Shown: positions 24,415 to 36,000 of the stretch, one piece after another
Position numbering within the stretch: position 1 is the stretch's first letter
How the letters are laid out: each line of letters opens with the position of its first letter
NCBI RefSeq assembly: GCF_011075055.1
Contig: NC_058152.1
Location: 6,262,001-6,326,000, forward strand
DNA length: 64,000 nucleotides
Source of the DNA: Mangifera indica
Lineage: Eukaryota > Streptophyta > Magnoliopsida > Sapindales > Anacardiaceae
Reading direction: 5' to 3'
Notes under the pieces: generated by a model
Told to the model about the DNA's origin: nothing
The model's input: only the letters and a program-made list of their open reading frames with translations
Databases searched by the model: none
Translations under genes and position numbers: made by a program

Positions 24415-25482
24415 GGGAGAAGGACTATTTCCCACCCAACTTTAGATGCGTTTTCAAAATGCCACCCACGGCAGATGAAAATCCACTTTTCTCATCCATG
24501 GCCAAACTGTCGTCCAATTTTTTAGTTAGGGACAGGGGCAAAATCATCATTTACTATTTAAAACCTTAAAACTTTAAAATTTTACTGTTCCCCCCTCCAG
24601 GTTTTAAAAACTAATAACTAACCCATCCTTAAAGTTTGAAAAGTTTAGATTTCACCCCTAGGGTTTACTTCCTTCATCGGCCACCACCGACGGCCGACGT
24701 AATCGATCGATCTCCCATCTCTGACTACAAAGGATGATGAAGGACAACCCTTCGTCACCCAGATCTAGACGATAAAGCATCGTATAGATCTGGAAGAACA
24801 GACAAAGGACGACGCTTCGTCGTCTTTCGTTGTAGCCTTTGGACCACACAACGAGTGACGAAGGACGGCGAAGAGTCATCCTTCGTCGTTTAGGTGGAGC
24901 GACAAAGAGAGACCTCTTCGTCACATAGTGGTGCGACGAAGAGATCTCTGTCTCTTCGTCGCATCGTGCGACGAAGAGATCTTCGTCTCTTCGTCGCATC
25001 GTGCAACGGGGAGATGAAGATCTCTTCATCGCACCACCGTCGTTGCACCAAGAGAAGGAGGAGGCTGATGACGACGTCGGAGACGGCGTCAAGAGATGAA
25101 GTTGAAGAATGGGGGTGTAACTACTAGTTTTGAAAGTTATAGAGGGCGGCTGCATTTTGAAAAATATGGAAACCCTAGGTTTGGGGGTGAAAATGTTAGT
25201 TTTCAAAGTTTAAAAACTTTAGATAAGGTGAAATGTTAGTTTCTAAAACCTAAAGGGGGTGAATGGCAAAACCTTTACATCAATTTTGGGATGAATTTTA
25301 CAGACTAAATTAAGGGGTATTTTTCTCATTTCATCTAACAAGGGTAAAATAGACATTTTACCCTTATGCAAACAGAAACCATCCATATTAATGGCTCATG
25401 GGTGGGAAAAGTAGATTTTCATCTGCCGTGGGTGACATTTTGAAAACGCATCTAAAGTTGGGTGGGAAATAGTCCTTCTCCC
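24415..25482. mobile_element. Foldback Mutator-like MITE (1,068 bp)
   Basis: The ends GGGAGAAGGACTATTTCCCA and its reverse complement extend inward as a nearly perfect inverted repeat of about 70 bp (for example 'gcagatgaaaatccactttt' mirrored at about 25,410). The 9-bp target duplication is exact: TAAAAAAAA at 24,406-24,414 and 25,483-25,491. It shares its end motif, a 'cccctagggttt' block and cttcgtc-rich centre with the copy at 20,855-21,683. The ORFs of 182 and 77 codons on opposite strands are by-products of the palindromic centre. Confidence 0.9.
24931..25035. repeat. Three tandem 35-bp palindromic units inside the foldback element
   Basis: Units at 24,931-24,965, 24,966-25,000 and 25,001-25,035. 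Each reads gtgcgacgaagagat on one arm and atctcttcgtcgca-like on the other, so each unit can form its own short hairpin. The first two differ by a few bases and the third is more diverged. This sits at the axis of the larger foldback structure. Confidence 0.85.
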
Positions 25483-25517
25483 TAAAAAAAAGAGAAAAAA
25501 TGATATATTTTTTCAAC

Positions 25518-26489
25518 CAAGGTTTTTAGAATCGGATCGAAATAAAAACTGTTTTGAATATTGGTTTCGATTGGACCGATCGAACCGTTTGAACCAACCG
25601 ATTCGACCAGAATTCTAGTTTTATATAATAACTTTAAAAAATTATATATAATTATATGTGTTTTATATACTAAATTTTATATTATGCATACTTTTCATAA
25701 TTAACAAAATATATGTGTTATTAAACATAAAATTACAAATTAACAATAACATATTAACTTGACAAAAACAATTAATCAATTACAAATTAACAATAATAAA
25801 TTAACTTATTATTAAACAATAAAAATCATAACACAAATTGACAAACACCAAAACCATAACATAAATTCACAAGTACTAAAATTCAAAGCCTGTTAAAAGT
25901 AAAATTTAAAATATTACGTGTTGACTTGTTGACCAAGTTATCAGAGAGAATTGCAATAAAATCAACTCACAATTATAAAAAAAAATTGTTGTACACCATT
26001 TGACCAAAATTTAAAAAAATTGCAGTATGCTTCCGTGTTTAAAACATTTCAAACAAACTTCACAATAAAAAGTTTATAGCAGCAACGAGATTTTAAGCCT
26101 TTCAAACAAACAACTACCGTCGTTACCGTCTTGTGAGCTTGCGATTGAAACCAACAGCTCTCAGCGTCGTCGTCGTCGTCGTCGGCAAAAGATGAATCAA
26201 CAGCACTAAAGTTGGAGAAAGTCGTCACCTACAGCAACTCTTCTCCTGCCTGCGCGGCAAGGAATGGAAGAAGAAAAAATAAAAGATTTTATAGTTTTTA
26301 TATGAAACCTTGAACTGAAAACTGCTTAAATTGATTGGACTGTGGTTCAGATGAGAACCGACGGTTCAACTATGGTCCAATCCGATTTCAAATCTAAAGC
26401 GGTTTTGTTTTCTACAGCGTTCGTCTACAGTACCGGTTCACGGTCTGTCCGGTTAGACCGGCCGATTTGGTCCGGTTTTTCAATCCTTG
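25518..26489. mobile_element. hAT-like non-autonomous element (972 bp)
   Basis: Left end CAAGGTTTTTAGAATCGG, right end CCGGTTTTTCAATCCTTG, an imperfect 18-bp terminal inverted repeat. The target duplication is 8 bp, TTTTCAAC at 25,510-25,517 and CTTTCAAC at 26,490-26,497, as expected for the hAT superfamily. Subterminal regions are rich in gaaccg/cggttc motifs. A CGT microsatellite lies at about 26,164-26,184. No transposase is encoded. Confidence 0.8.
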
Positions 26490-26497
26490 CTTTCAAC

Positions 26498-26940
26498 CAA
26501 CTTAAGTTTTCTTAAAAAAAAAAAATAGAGATTTCGAGTATTAAGTTTAGAAAATGAAAAATTATTGAAAAGGGATGAGAATAGTGAAATAGTGTTGTTG
26601 AAATAATTTTTTGCATTAATATATGTTTCAACATTTTCATTTTTTTGGGCATATATGTGTTTTATGATTTGAAGATTAGTTTTTTTTTTTTTATTTTAGA
26701 ATTTCAATTCAATTGTGCTATTGTAAAATAGAACATGTTATAATTTATATTGTATATTGTTTGTTCCATGATAGTAGTATATTAGTTTGTAAACAAAAGA
26801 AAATATATATTATTTTTGAATTTTTAGTTTAATATTTATGATGTATCTATCTGTTAATAAATTTTTTTTATATATTTGATTCTATTCTATTTTATTTATT
26901 AATTACATTTTATAAAAATCTGGGTTTTTAGTAGCTTGTC
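26498..26940. other. AT-rich sequence after the hAT-like element
   Basis: Probably continues the broken gypsy LTR for some distance, but the boundary cannot be drawn. No gene seen. Confidence 0.3.
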
Positions 26941-27790
26941 TATACACTTACTTTATGAATTTAAGTTGTTGGTTTATAGAATTTTAAAATTTTCGAAAAT
27001 TTTATTTAAAATGTTACATAGAGTTATTAATTATTTTATGATTTTATAAATTATAAAAATTTCGTAAAATTAGCTAGAATATTAAGGTATTAAACCTGAA
27101 ATTTTTGATAAAGTTTGTTACTTGTAAAAAAATTATTTTTTTATATTTTTTAATCATTTTCAATTTAAATATTTTTTATATATAAATCAATATGTCTAGT
27201 CATATTATGAAAGTTTTTGTAATATTACCAATTAAATATAATTTATTAAAATTATTATAGAATTAAATGTTAAACCTGAAATTTATTTGACAGAGTTTTA
27301 GTTTTTAGAGCTTTTTGAATTATTTCTAACTTGAAGTTTTTTTTTATAAACAAATTAGGATGTCTAGTTTAATTTTGAAAATTTTCACAATTTTATAAAT
27401 TATATGCTTTTTATTAAAATTGATACAATATTGTGTGTCCGATTTGGAAGATTTTTTGCAGTGTTAGTGATTTGAGACAAAAAATTCATTTTACATGGCT
27501 TTTTAAACTATTTTTAGGTGGATATTTTTTCTTATTAAAACATCAATATGTTAAGTTTATATATGCGAAATTTTGTAATTTTTTGAGTTATATAGAATTT
27601 TATAAAATTTATGGAAACTTGAAAACTATTAACAATGTTTATGCGCTGTGGAAGGAAGTAACTTTTGAGAAGTTTTATATTTTTTTATGCTGAATATTTT
27701 TTTGGTAAGCTATTTATATGTCCTTTTTGTCCCTGTAAAATTTTGTAGTGTTTCAATTTGTGTAAAAATTTATGAAATTCATGAAATAAA
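26940..27790. repeat. Degenerate AT-rich tandem array, period about 165-190 bp
   Basis: Recurring text includes 'aaattttcacaattttataaattat' variants followed by 'attaaaatt' and then 'ttaaacctgaaattt'. Phrases like 'atgtctagt' occur at about 27,191 and 27,359, with a diverged relative at 27,547. Three to five units are visible and strongly diverged, with spacing that varies from about 165 to 190 bp. It could be an old satellite-like expansion or tandem leader repeats of a retrotransposon. Confidence 0.5.
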
Positions 27791-29769
27791 GGTTGTACAA
27801 TGTAGACTGTGTTAGTTAGGTCTAGGTTGTTTATTTTGGGTACCCTTATAATATTTGAAATTAGTTTTTAATGGAAGATTTTTAGTGAAATTTAAGGAGA
27901 TTTTTAAGAGTTATTAATACAAGTTGAATTCATTGATTATGGGTAGAATTCAAATAGGTTGTGCGTGGTAGTTTGAAACATAGAAGGGTTTGTGTGAATT
28001 TTGCTTTTAATCAATATAAGTAGAAACTATATTTTTATATGTAAATACATGTTATATGTTTGGAAATGATCACCAAATCTTAAAATTTTTTATAAACGTT
28101 TTTTATTAAACCCAAAAATTTTTACAAAAATTTTGTTTATATAATATAAATATTTCTTTTTGTTTATACAGAACGACTTTTTTAAGTTATAAAATATTTT
28201 CATACACATTTGTATTTTACCCAAATGTTATTTACTTAAATATTGATTTACAAATTTATTTTGGTAGTAACTGAAATAAAATTACTTATGATACATTTAT
28301 GATTTGAAACTTTGTCTATATGTGGTTTTGACTCATTATCTGTAATCTCTAAATATCTACTTTGAACTCTAAAATAATAAATTTGGTCTAGCTGGAAAAT
28401 TTGTTTTGTTGTGCATATTTCTGAAATTTTGGTCAAATCACTAAGATTACACATCTAATTCTGAAATTTTGGTTAGGTCACTAAGAGTATATGTGATACT
28501 ATTTGATATGAGTTTAAAAATAAATGTTTGACTTGAGTTTAAAAATAAATATTTGATTTAAGTTTGATATTTAAAAGGTTATAAAATAATTTATCAAGTA
28601 TACATGGTTTTATATGCTTACACACCTCCTCTTGTTTGACCTTTTTTTGTTGGTCTTTTTTTGTTTGATTTTTTTATTAATATTTGAATTAAATGTTAAA
28701 ATACATATATATAATGTTTAGCTTTGATTTACTGAGTTGACGACTCATCTCATGTCATTTACATTTTTGTAAATTAGAGATTTTATAGAGTGAGTTATCT
28801 TTAACATTTAAGAGATAAAAAATAAAAGGAGCTAGTCGAGAAGACAAAATAAAAGAAAAAAATTTAATAATTATTTGATTGTATGTTTTAGTTTAAGGAT
28901 TTTTTATTTTAACATTTTGAGGTTGAAAAATTTATATTCAAAACTTGGCTTTCTTTATAAAAATTTTAAAATCTTTTGTACGTATATCTTATTATAGTTT
29001 AGCGGTATTACAAAAAGCTCTCATTCTAGAGTTTCATTAATTAATTAGGAATCCTGATTTCAATTCCAAACCCTTATTGGATTTTAAACCCTATTTCATA
29101 ATTAACAAATCATGATTTCAATTTTGAATTTTCAAATTTTACAATCTAACACGTTTAGCTTTGATATCATATGTAAAATTTACTCTGTATAAATTATATA
29201 AAATCATGTAATTTTGAATCCATATGATCTATATACAAGTTATAAAATACTGAATTAAAACTTTTGAGGTATAAAAATATCTAGAACGTCGTACAGTTTG
29301 AATACGTAAAGCTTTGAGAATCACTTAAAAATTGAAGATATGTTAACTTTGATTTTTTGTTTCAAATGCTTCTCTTATGATGAGTTTCAATAAGAAAAAT
29401 TGTAGCTATTAAGTTTTAGAATAAAGACTTAATGAATTTATAAATGAGATTGTTTGGACCCTCCTATTAAAAGTTCAATAATTCAAAAAATCACATTATG
29501 CCGTCTATCCAAATATGTAATTTATCAAGTGTATAAGACTTTTCTTTATTGATAAACTTTCATCCAATTTTATTAAAGGAAATTTTCTAACAACTGGGTG
29601 ACAGGATACTCATCCAAAATGGAGTTGTCTTAAAAAAATATAAAAGAAAATGATAGATTACGGATAAGTGAGAATTTAGATATAAAAGTGATAACAATTA
29701 TTAGTACTTTAATGGCATTGTGGTTGCTTAAAAGCAATGAGGTGAGACATTACCATTAGCTGGTAGTGG
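27791..29769. other. AT-rich intergenic region and distal promoter of the receptor kinase gene
   Basis: No gene seen. Short tandem repeats: a unit of about 40 bp based on 'tctgaaattttggt' at about 28,418-28,495, and a unit of about 27 bp based on 'gagtttaaaaataaat' at about 28,508-28,560. The last few hundred bases should contain the promoter of the downstream kinase gene, but no TATA box was confidently assigned. Confidence 0.4.
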
Positions 29770-30000
29770 TAGTGGGATTCTAATTCTCATTCCAGCACCA
29801 ACACAACACAACACAACCCAGTATTCTGTTCTGTGTTACAATGTCTTTCTTTCCTTTTCTTTTCTCAAATGCTTGGTGGGTCCCTCCATCACTCACTACA
29901 CTTCATCATCATCACCACAATCCTTTCTTCAATTGCTTTAATATACTACTTGTGCTTCCTCCGCCTTTTCCTTTCTCAGGCTGAAGTTGCCGCCCAAGTC
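29770..30000 (+). other. Probable 5' leader of the LRR receptor-like kinase gene
   Basis: This CT- and CA-rich leader ('caacacaacacaacac', 'tttctttccttttcttttct') precedes the chosen start at 30,001. The frame of that start is open upstream to another ATG at 29,869, so a longer protein with an extra hydrophobic stretch (ITTILSSIALIYYLCFLRLF) is possible. Confidence 0.5.
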
Positions 30001-33000
30001 ATGCCTAAATCAGGTACTTCTATTTCTGTCATTTTTCTTTTTGTATTTTGTATTTTTTTTTTTTCTAACTTGGAATAATGATTTGAATATCAAAAGGTGG
30101 GAAGATATTGGTGTATGAATGTTGGTGGGAAATAAAAACTAGTTACAAGTTTGGAGCAAAGCTAATGATAAAGTGTTTCATACTCCTTATCTTTCTAAGT
30201 TTCAGTCATTCATCCAAGGACCCTGATGTTGAAGGTATAATCAACTTTAAATTATGTTTCAATCTATAGTCTAGTTTGATGTTTCGAAATTTTAATATGA
30301 ATTCTATTCATAAGACTCTGTTTCTTCTATTTTACACATTACACTTGCTTCTTATTTCACCCAAGATATTTTTATGTTTATTTAGAGTTGATTATTTGAT
30401 TGAACAACCTTGTATTTGAAGTGGTTATGTTTCAGTTTTCTTTTTTGGTTTTTCGGTAAAAGCAATAGGTCTTAAAGTTGTTGAAAATTTAACAACTCAT
30501 AAACGAATTAAGCAAATGACCAGAGAAGACCAATAGAAATTTTTTTTTTTTTCCCTCTATGTTAAGCTTTCTAAGGCATTTTATATGACAAAAGGAGTAG
30601 TAAATGTATCATCACTTACAACATGCGTAGTTGGTGTATAATGTTTATTCTTTGATAATTGCGAATATACTGTCACTAACAGTTGATGAAATTTTTCAAA
30701 GCACCTTCATCCTTGCACAGTTTTTTCACTTCTTTTTTATTTAGAAAAAGGTAAAATTTTACTACATTATAACTGAAGTATTCTTAAATTTTGTTGGCAT
30801 GGAATCATTGTATGGTATTACAGTTGATAAAATCACTGACAAAAAACTTAAAGCTGTTGTGAGAAATTAGGAACATCCAAATTTTAATAAGATTTGTGCT
30901 ACTGTGGTCTACTCAAAATGCTTCAATGTTGTGTTTGCTCCATTTGCATAAATTATAGTCCTAAATCTTCAACATCAGCCTTCCATCTTAGCATTTGACT
31001 ATCCACTCAGTTTTTGCACCTTGTAGCTTTTGAAGAATTGTGTTTATCTTTTGTGTTGCATTTAAGCTCAAATTGGTAACTTCATCCCTTGATGAAACAG
31101 AAGCGAAATATTTTTGGCATTCTAATTCCTATGGGAATAAAATCTTAGCAAACGTTAACCAAATGCAATTTAGCTTGTAGTGATGCTTTATATAAACATA
31201 ATAAAATGCATTAAAAAATCTTTGGATAAAATGTGAAAATTTTAAATAGCTACCAAGAAACTTAAACCACTTAAATACAAAGTTAAGTGAATCTTTGATT
31301 GAATGGTTGTATGCATTATATATTCTTGTTGTGAGCCATTACTAGCAGCGTCAATGATTGTTTTCTATTATTAACAACAAGGATTTCCACTTCTGCCATC
31401 TGTCAGGCGAAGCTTTGGTGGAGATTTTAAAGACTCTCAATGATACTAATCACCACATAACGGATTGGAATGATCATCTTGTGAGCCCATGTTTTAGTTG
31501 GTCTCATGTCAGTTGCAGAAATGGAAATGTTGTATCACTGTAAGTTGAATAATTTGGCTATTAAAGACCACGGTTATCATGAATTTCTTCATTAGTGCAC
31601 TTTATATTCATAGTCCATGAGTACTTAGGGTTGATATTGCTGAGACCCCGACTTTGGTTCTAATATTTCATACAAGGAAGTGCCCAAATGTAATATTTCT
31701 TACAGAATAACAGTAAAAAGGCAATATTTGCCAAATTTAGGAGATTTATCTGTTTGTTTATTTTAGGGAGAGGGCTCAGAGGGGGTTGAGAAGTTCTTAA
31801 GTATTTGGTATAAATTAAAATTTATATTATTGTGACTATAATGGTCAAATTTGTTTATCTATTAATTTGCAGGATGCTAGATTCAAATGGCTTTTCTGGA
31901 AAACTATCTCCATTGTTTACCAAACTGAAGTTTTTGGTTAGCTTGTAAGTTTTCCTCTTGATGCTTAAGGTTTGTTATTTTGCAAAATAATGAAATTTGC
32001 ACTAATATCCGACTTTTAAATTGGAACTGCTTCTTTTAACAATAGCAAAATAACCCACATATTACGATGGGAATATAAATATAGACAAAATATTTCTTAT
32101 GCTTATTTTGTAGTTTACTTATAATATTTGCATATAAAAACTTAAATGATCTGCATTTTTGCTATTTCGAAAAAGGAAAAACATATGTGCAATGTCAATT
32201 TTGGTGATGATGCATTTCTATGATGGGATTTGAGTGAGTTGAATTCAGTGGAATAGATTTTTTAAGTGTTTTTGGGTGTGAGGACAATATTGAATTGGAA
32301 GAAAAGATGATAATGGTATCTAAATAATAAAATAGGATAGAAGCCAAGCAAAACTTCAGGATGTAAAGGCCAGGCCACTGGTCAAGAAGGAGTTCCACCA
32401 CTAATCTTACCTAAGGATAAGGTAACACAACTCAAAAAGTTCTGAAATTCTTTTCAATTTTCTATTAACCTATCTGATTTTTTATTACAACTCATGAATC
32501 TATATGTAGGTCTTGGAACACTATGAATCTAGACAAGTACATGAACTAGACCACAGAGAAATGAGAAGACAAAACAAATATCAAGGAAATAAATGAAAAC
32601 ACAATTTACTAGACCGTTATGGAAACCTAAAGTGATAAAACAAATATCAAGAAATTTAATGAAACTTTGCAGTTCCCATAGAGCTTAGAATTGGGAAGAG
32701 TTTTCTTGAAAAATGATGTTAATTAATGGTTATTGACTTTTCAAGTGAATTCTTCCTTATTCCATGTGATCATACTATATCCAATGGGTTGGTTCGAAGC
32801 CCAATTTGTTGTCCAAGAATTATCATGAGCCATGCAATCGGTTTGAGCCGAATGAGTTGTGTTGTGGGCCAGGTGTAGCCACATCATCCTCCTCGGGTTG
32901 TTGAGGATTTGTCCTTAAATTCGAATGGGTTTCATCTTCCAAAAAAGGAGATAATTCCCCCACATTGAAAGTGGTCGAAACTCCCCCATAGTCACCTAGT

Positions 33001-36000
33001 AGGTTAACCTCGTATGCATTGACTCTTAGCAATCTCCTCAAAAGGATCATAGACTCTTGGAGCAATTTTGTTTTTCCTTTTGGACGAAAACATTTCTTTC
33101 CTCAAATGCACCCATATTAAGTCTCTCAGCTGAAATATAGAAGACTTTCTATTCTTGTTAGCTTTCCTCTTGTACATCTCATTAGCCTTTTCGATTTGTG
33201 AATGATTGCTCTCATGAAATTTCCTTGTAGCTCTGGCCTTTTCATTTGCAGCCACACTAATTTGAACATTAATAGGTAAGGATGCTAGTTTAATATGAGT
33301 AATTGGATTAATTCCATAAATTAGCTCAAATGGAGAATGACCAGTTGTGGAACTTGGAGCTCAATTGTAGGTAAATTCGGCATGAACAATCTTCATGTCC
33401 CAATTTGAATTAAAGAGTCTCTTCTTTTGGCTACTGAGGATGATGTTTCTAGTATTGAACTTAAATTTGAGTGGAGGATTTTGAAGTTCGATACATTAGT
33501 TTTTTCTCTTGTTTATTTGATGATACAGTGGGAGGGAGTTTTGGGCTTTATTTAGTTTTCTGTTGTTTGGAGTTTATGACTGGAGTATTTATTTATTTGA
33601 GGTTGCCATTTTTTTTGCCTTCTGGCACACTATGTGTAAGTTTTTCTTGTTTTCTCAAGCTTGTCTCCCTTTAGCTATTGCTTGTTCGGTTTTGTGTAGC
33701 ACTTTTTTGCAAATTAACATTTTATAGTTTCTTAACAAAAATTATAAAAAATTAAAAAGGTTCTGTCCAGCAGCGCTTATTGTGCCAGGGGTAACAAATC
33801 CTGTAAACCATTGAATATGATAAAATTTTCGAAAGCTCTCAAACTAGTCTGATGCTTTTCGACGAAGAAACCCTGCAAAACTTGTAAAATTCACTTTAGT
33901 AAAGCTTCTAGCCTCCCTATACTTTGATTATGCTTTTTCCTAATTTAGCCCCATTTATAAGCTACTGTGGTTCTTCAGTTACACATGTATTTTATTCATT
34001 TTGTTAAATTGCGGTTTTGCTCTCCTCAGGGAGCTACAGAACAATAATTTATCAGGTGCATTACCAGATTTCATTGGCAACATGGTTCACCTGCAAACTC
34101 TGAATCTTGCAAACAATAAATTCAGTGGCTCTATTCCTTTGAATTGGGGTCAGCTATCAAATTTAAAGCATTTGTAAGGATGAACTTTAGTTTCCTGAAC
34201 ATTATAATTTTCTTATTCTACTCTGCTTGAATAAACATAAATTTTCTTGATTGTACCTAGTGTGAACTGCATGGAACTTACAGTTAATAATGTTTATCTT
34301 TTAAGCTAAGTAATTTATGCTGACTGTGAGATTGTATGTTATCCAACTCTAATTATTGTTTTTTAATTCTTATTCTTATTTGACAGGGATCTTTCATCCA
34401 ATGATTTAGCTGGAAAAATTCCAATGCAACTATTTTCAGTTGCAACATTCAAGTAATCTCCAAAAGTTCCTATATTTCTGTAAACTATTAGTATATATCA
34501 TGCAGCCGTTGGTACTTTTCTCGTTTCTAGGATGCACAAACTTTAGAGCCTTGCCTGATTATTTCATTGCATCAATTTTCAATGAGCTGAACAAGAATGC
34601 TCTTATTGGTTAATGTTGGTAATAAGTTTCTGATTACAAAGTTATCTATGGTTTTTCAGTAATAAAATTATTAAAATCTAACATCTTAAAAAACAATGCA
34701 ATGTGCATACACTTTTGAGTACACAATTGGATACACAGATGATGTGTTATCATGTTCATCCTTAATTTAAAATCACATAATTATATGATGACACATGATT
34801 TGTGTACCCAATTATGTACTTAAAAGTGTGTGTATATAGTTTTATTAACATCTTAAGATACCTCTGACAGTTGTTTATATTATTGGCGTTTATCCAATAT
34901 CATTTTGGAAATATGCATATGTTCATATGTTAGGTGTAGTGTTATTTGTTTACCAAGCCTGAAAACATGAAAGCTAAACAAATCAGATAATCTAGCTAGA
35001 TAATATAGATGGTATGAACTGGTTAAGACTTTTATTTTCTTTTTGTTAGTAGACTGAAAAATAATCTTCAAATGCTTGCCCCAAATTAGATTTCAGGGAA
35101 TATGAAACCTTGAAATCAACCAAAGATAAGAAGAGTGTTTCACTGGATGTAATTGTTACATAATGATGCTACAAATGAGCGAAAACTTCATCTATAACCA
35201 ACAAGCATATGTTCAACATTGTATCTAACAGCTTTTTGTGTGATTATGACCCTCAACCTAATTATCTTCTTTAAATGTGATAGGACAGTGAATAAATTTT
35301 ATGCACAATTAAAATTTGAACAAACACTTCAAACTCACTTCTATTGTCTATTATGGTGGCCTTCTAATCTTTCATTTAATGCAATGTGTCTGTTACATAT
35401 TAATTTATGCTTATGCTTATCTACAGATTGTATTTGCTTAAATTTTCTGCTTACAATGATGGCTTTGAAGTGCACATATATATGTTGGTTTTACCTCAAA
35501 TACTCAAGCAATAGCCATTGACTGCTGTATTTTCAGCTTTACTGGAACACATCTCACTTGTGGCTCTACTTTGGACCAGCCTTGTGTGTCAAGTGCTCCT
35601 CTACCAGGTTATTTGAAATTTTAGCATTGCTTCCATTTTCTAGTTATCTCAGCCTAGAACTACTGTTTGGCCATTTCTTGTAAATTTAGGCTCCCAAGGT
35701 CAGTAGTTTTAAAATATGGTATCAGTGTTGTTATGACTGAGAGGTCATATGTTTAAATCTTCAAGTGGGGTTGGATTCTAGCCAAGTCCAAAGATGGGTT
35801 GGCTTGAATTCAGCTCTAATCCATTATGGTGAATTTGAACTGGTTGGAAATATCATCAAAAGGTCACTGACAAGATTAATAGTGTTGTCAGTGAAATGAA
35901 TAATATTATCGACAAGATAAACACTATCACTAAAAGAGGATTCAAACCAAACTCGAACCGAGTTGTCGAAGTGAAACTTCAACTTAAATCAAACCAAACG

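Noticed and set aside
24658..25206. A 182-codon minus-strand ORF with Ser/Arg-rich sequence, and a 77-codon ORF opposite it
   Set aside because: Both lie wholly inside the palindromic core of the foldback element, where opposite-strand ORFs arise from cttcgtc/gacgaag repeats. No domain or splice context.
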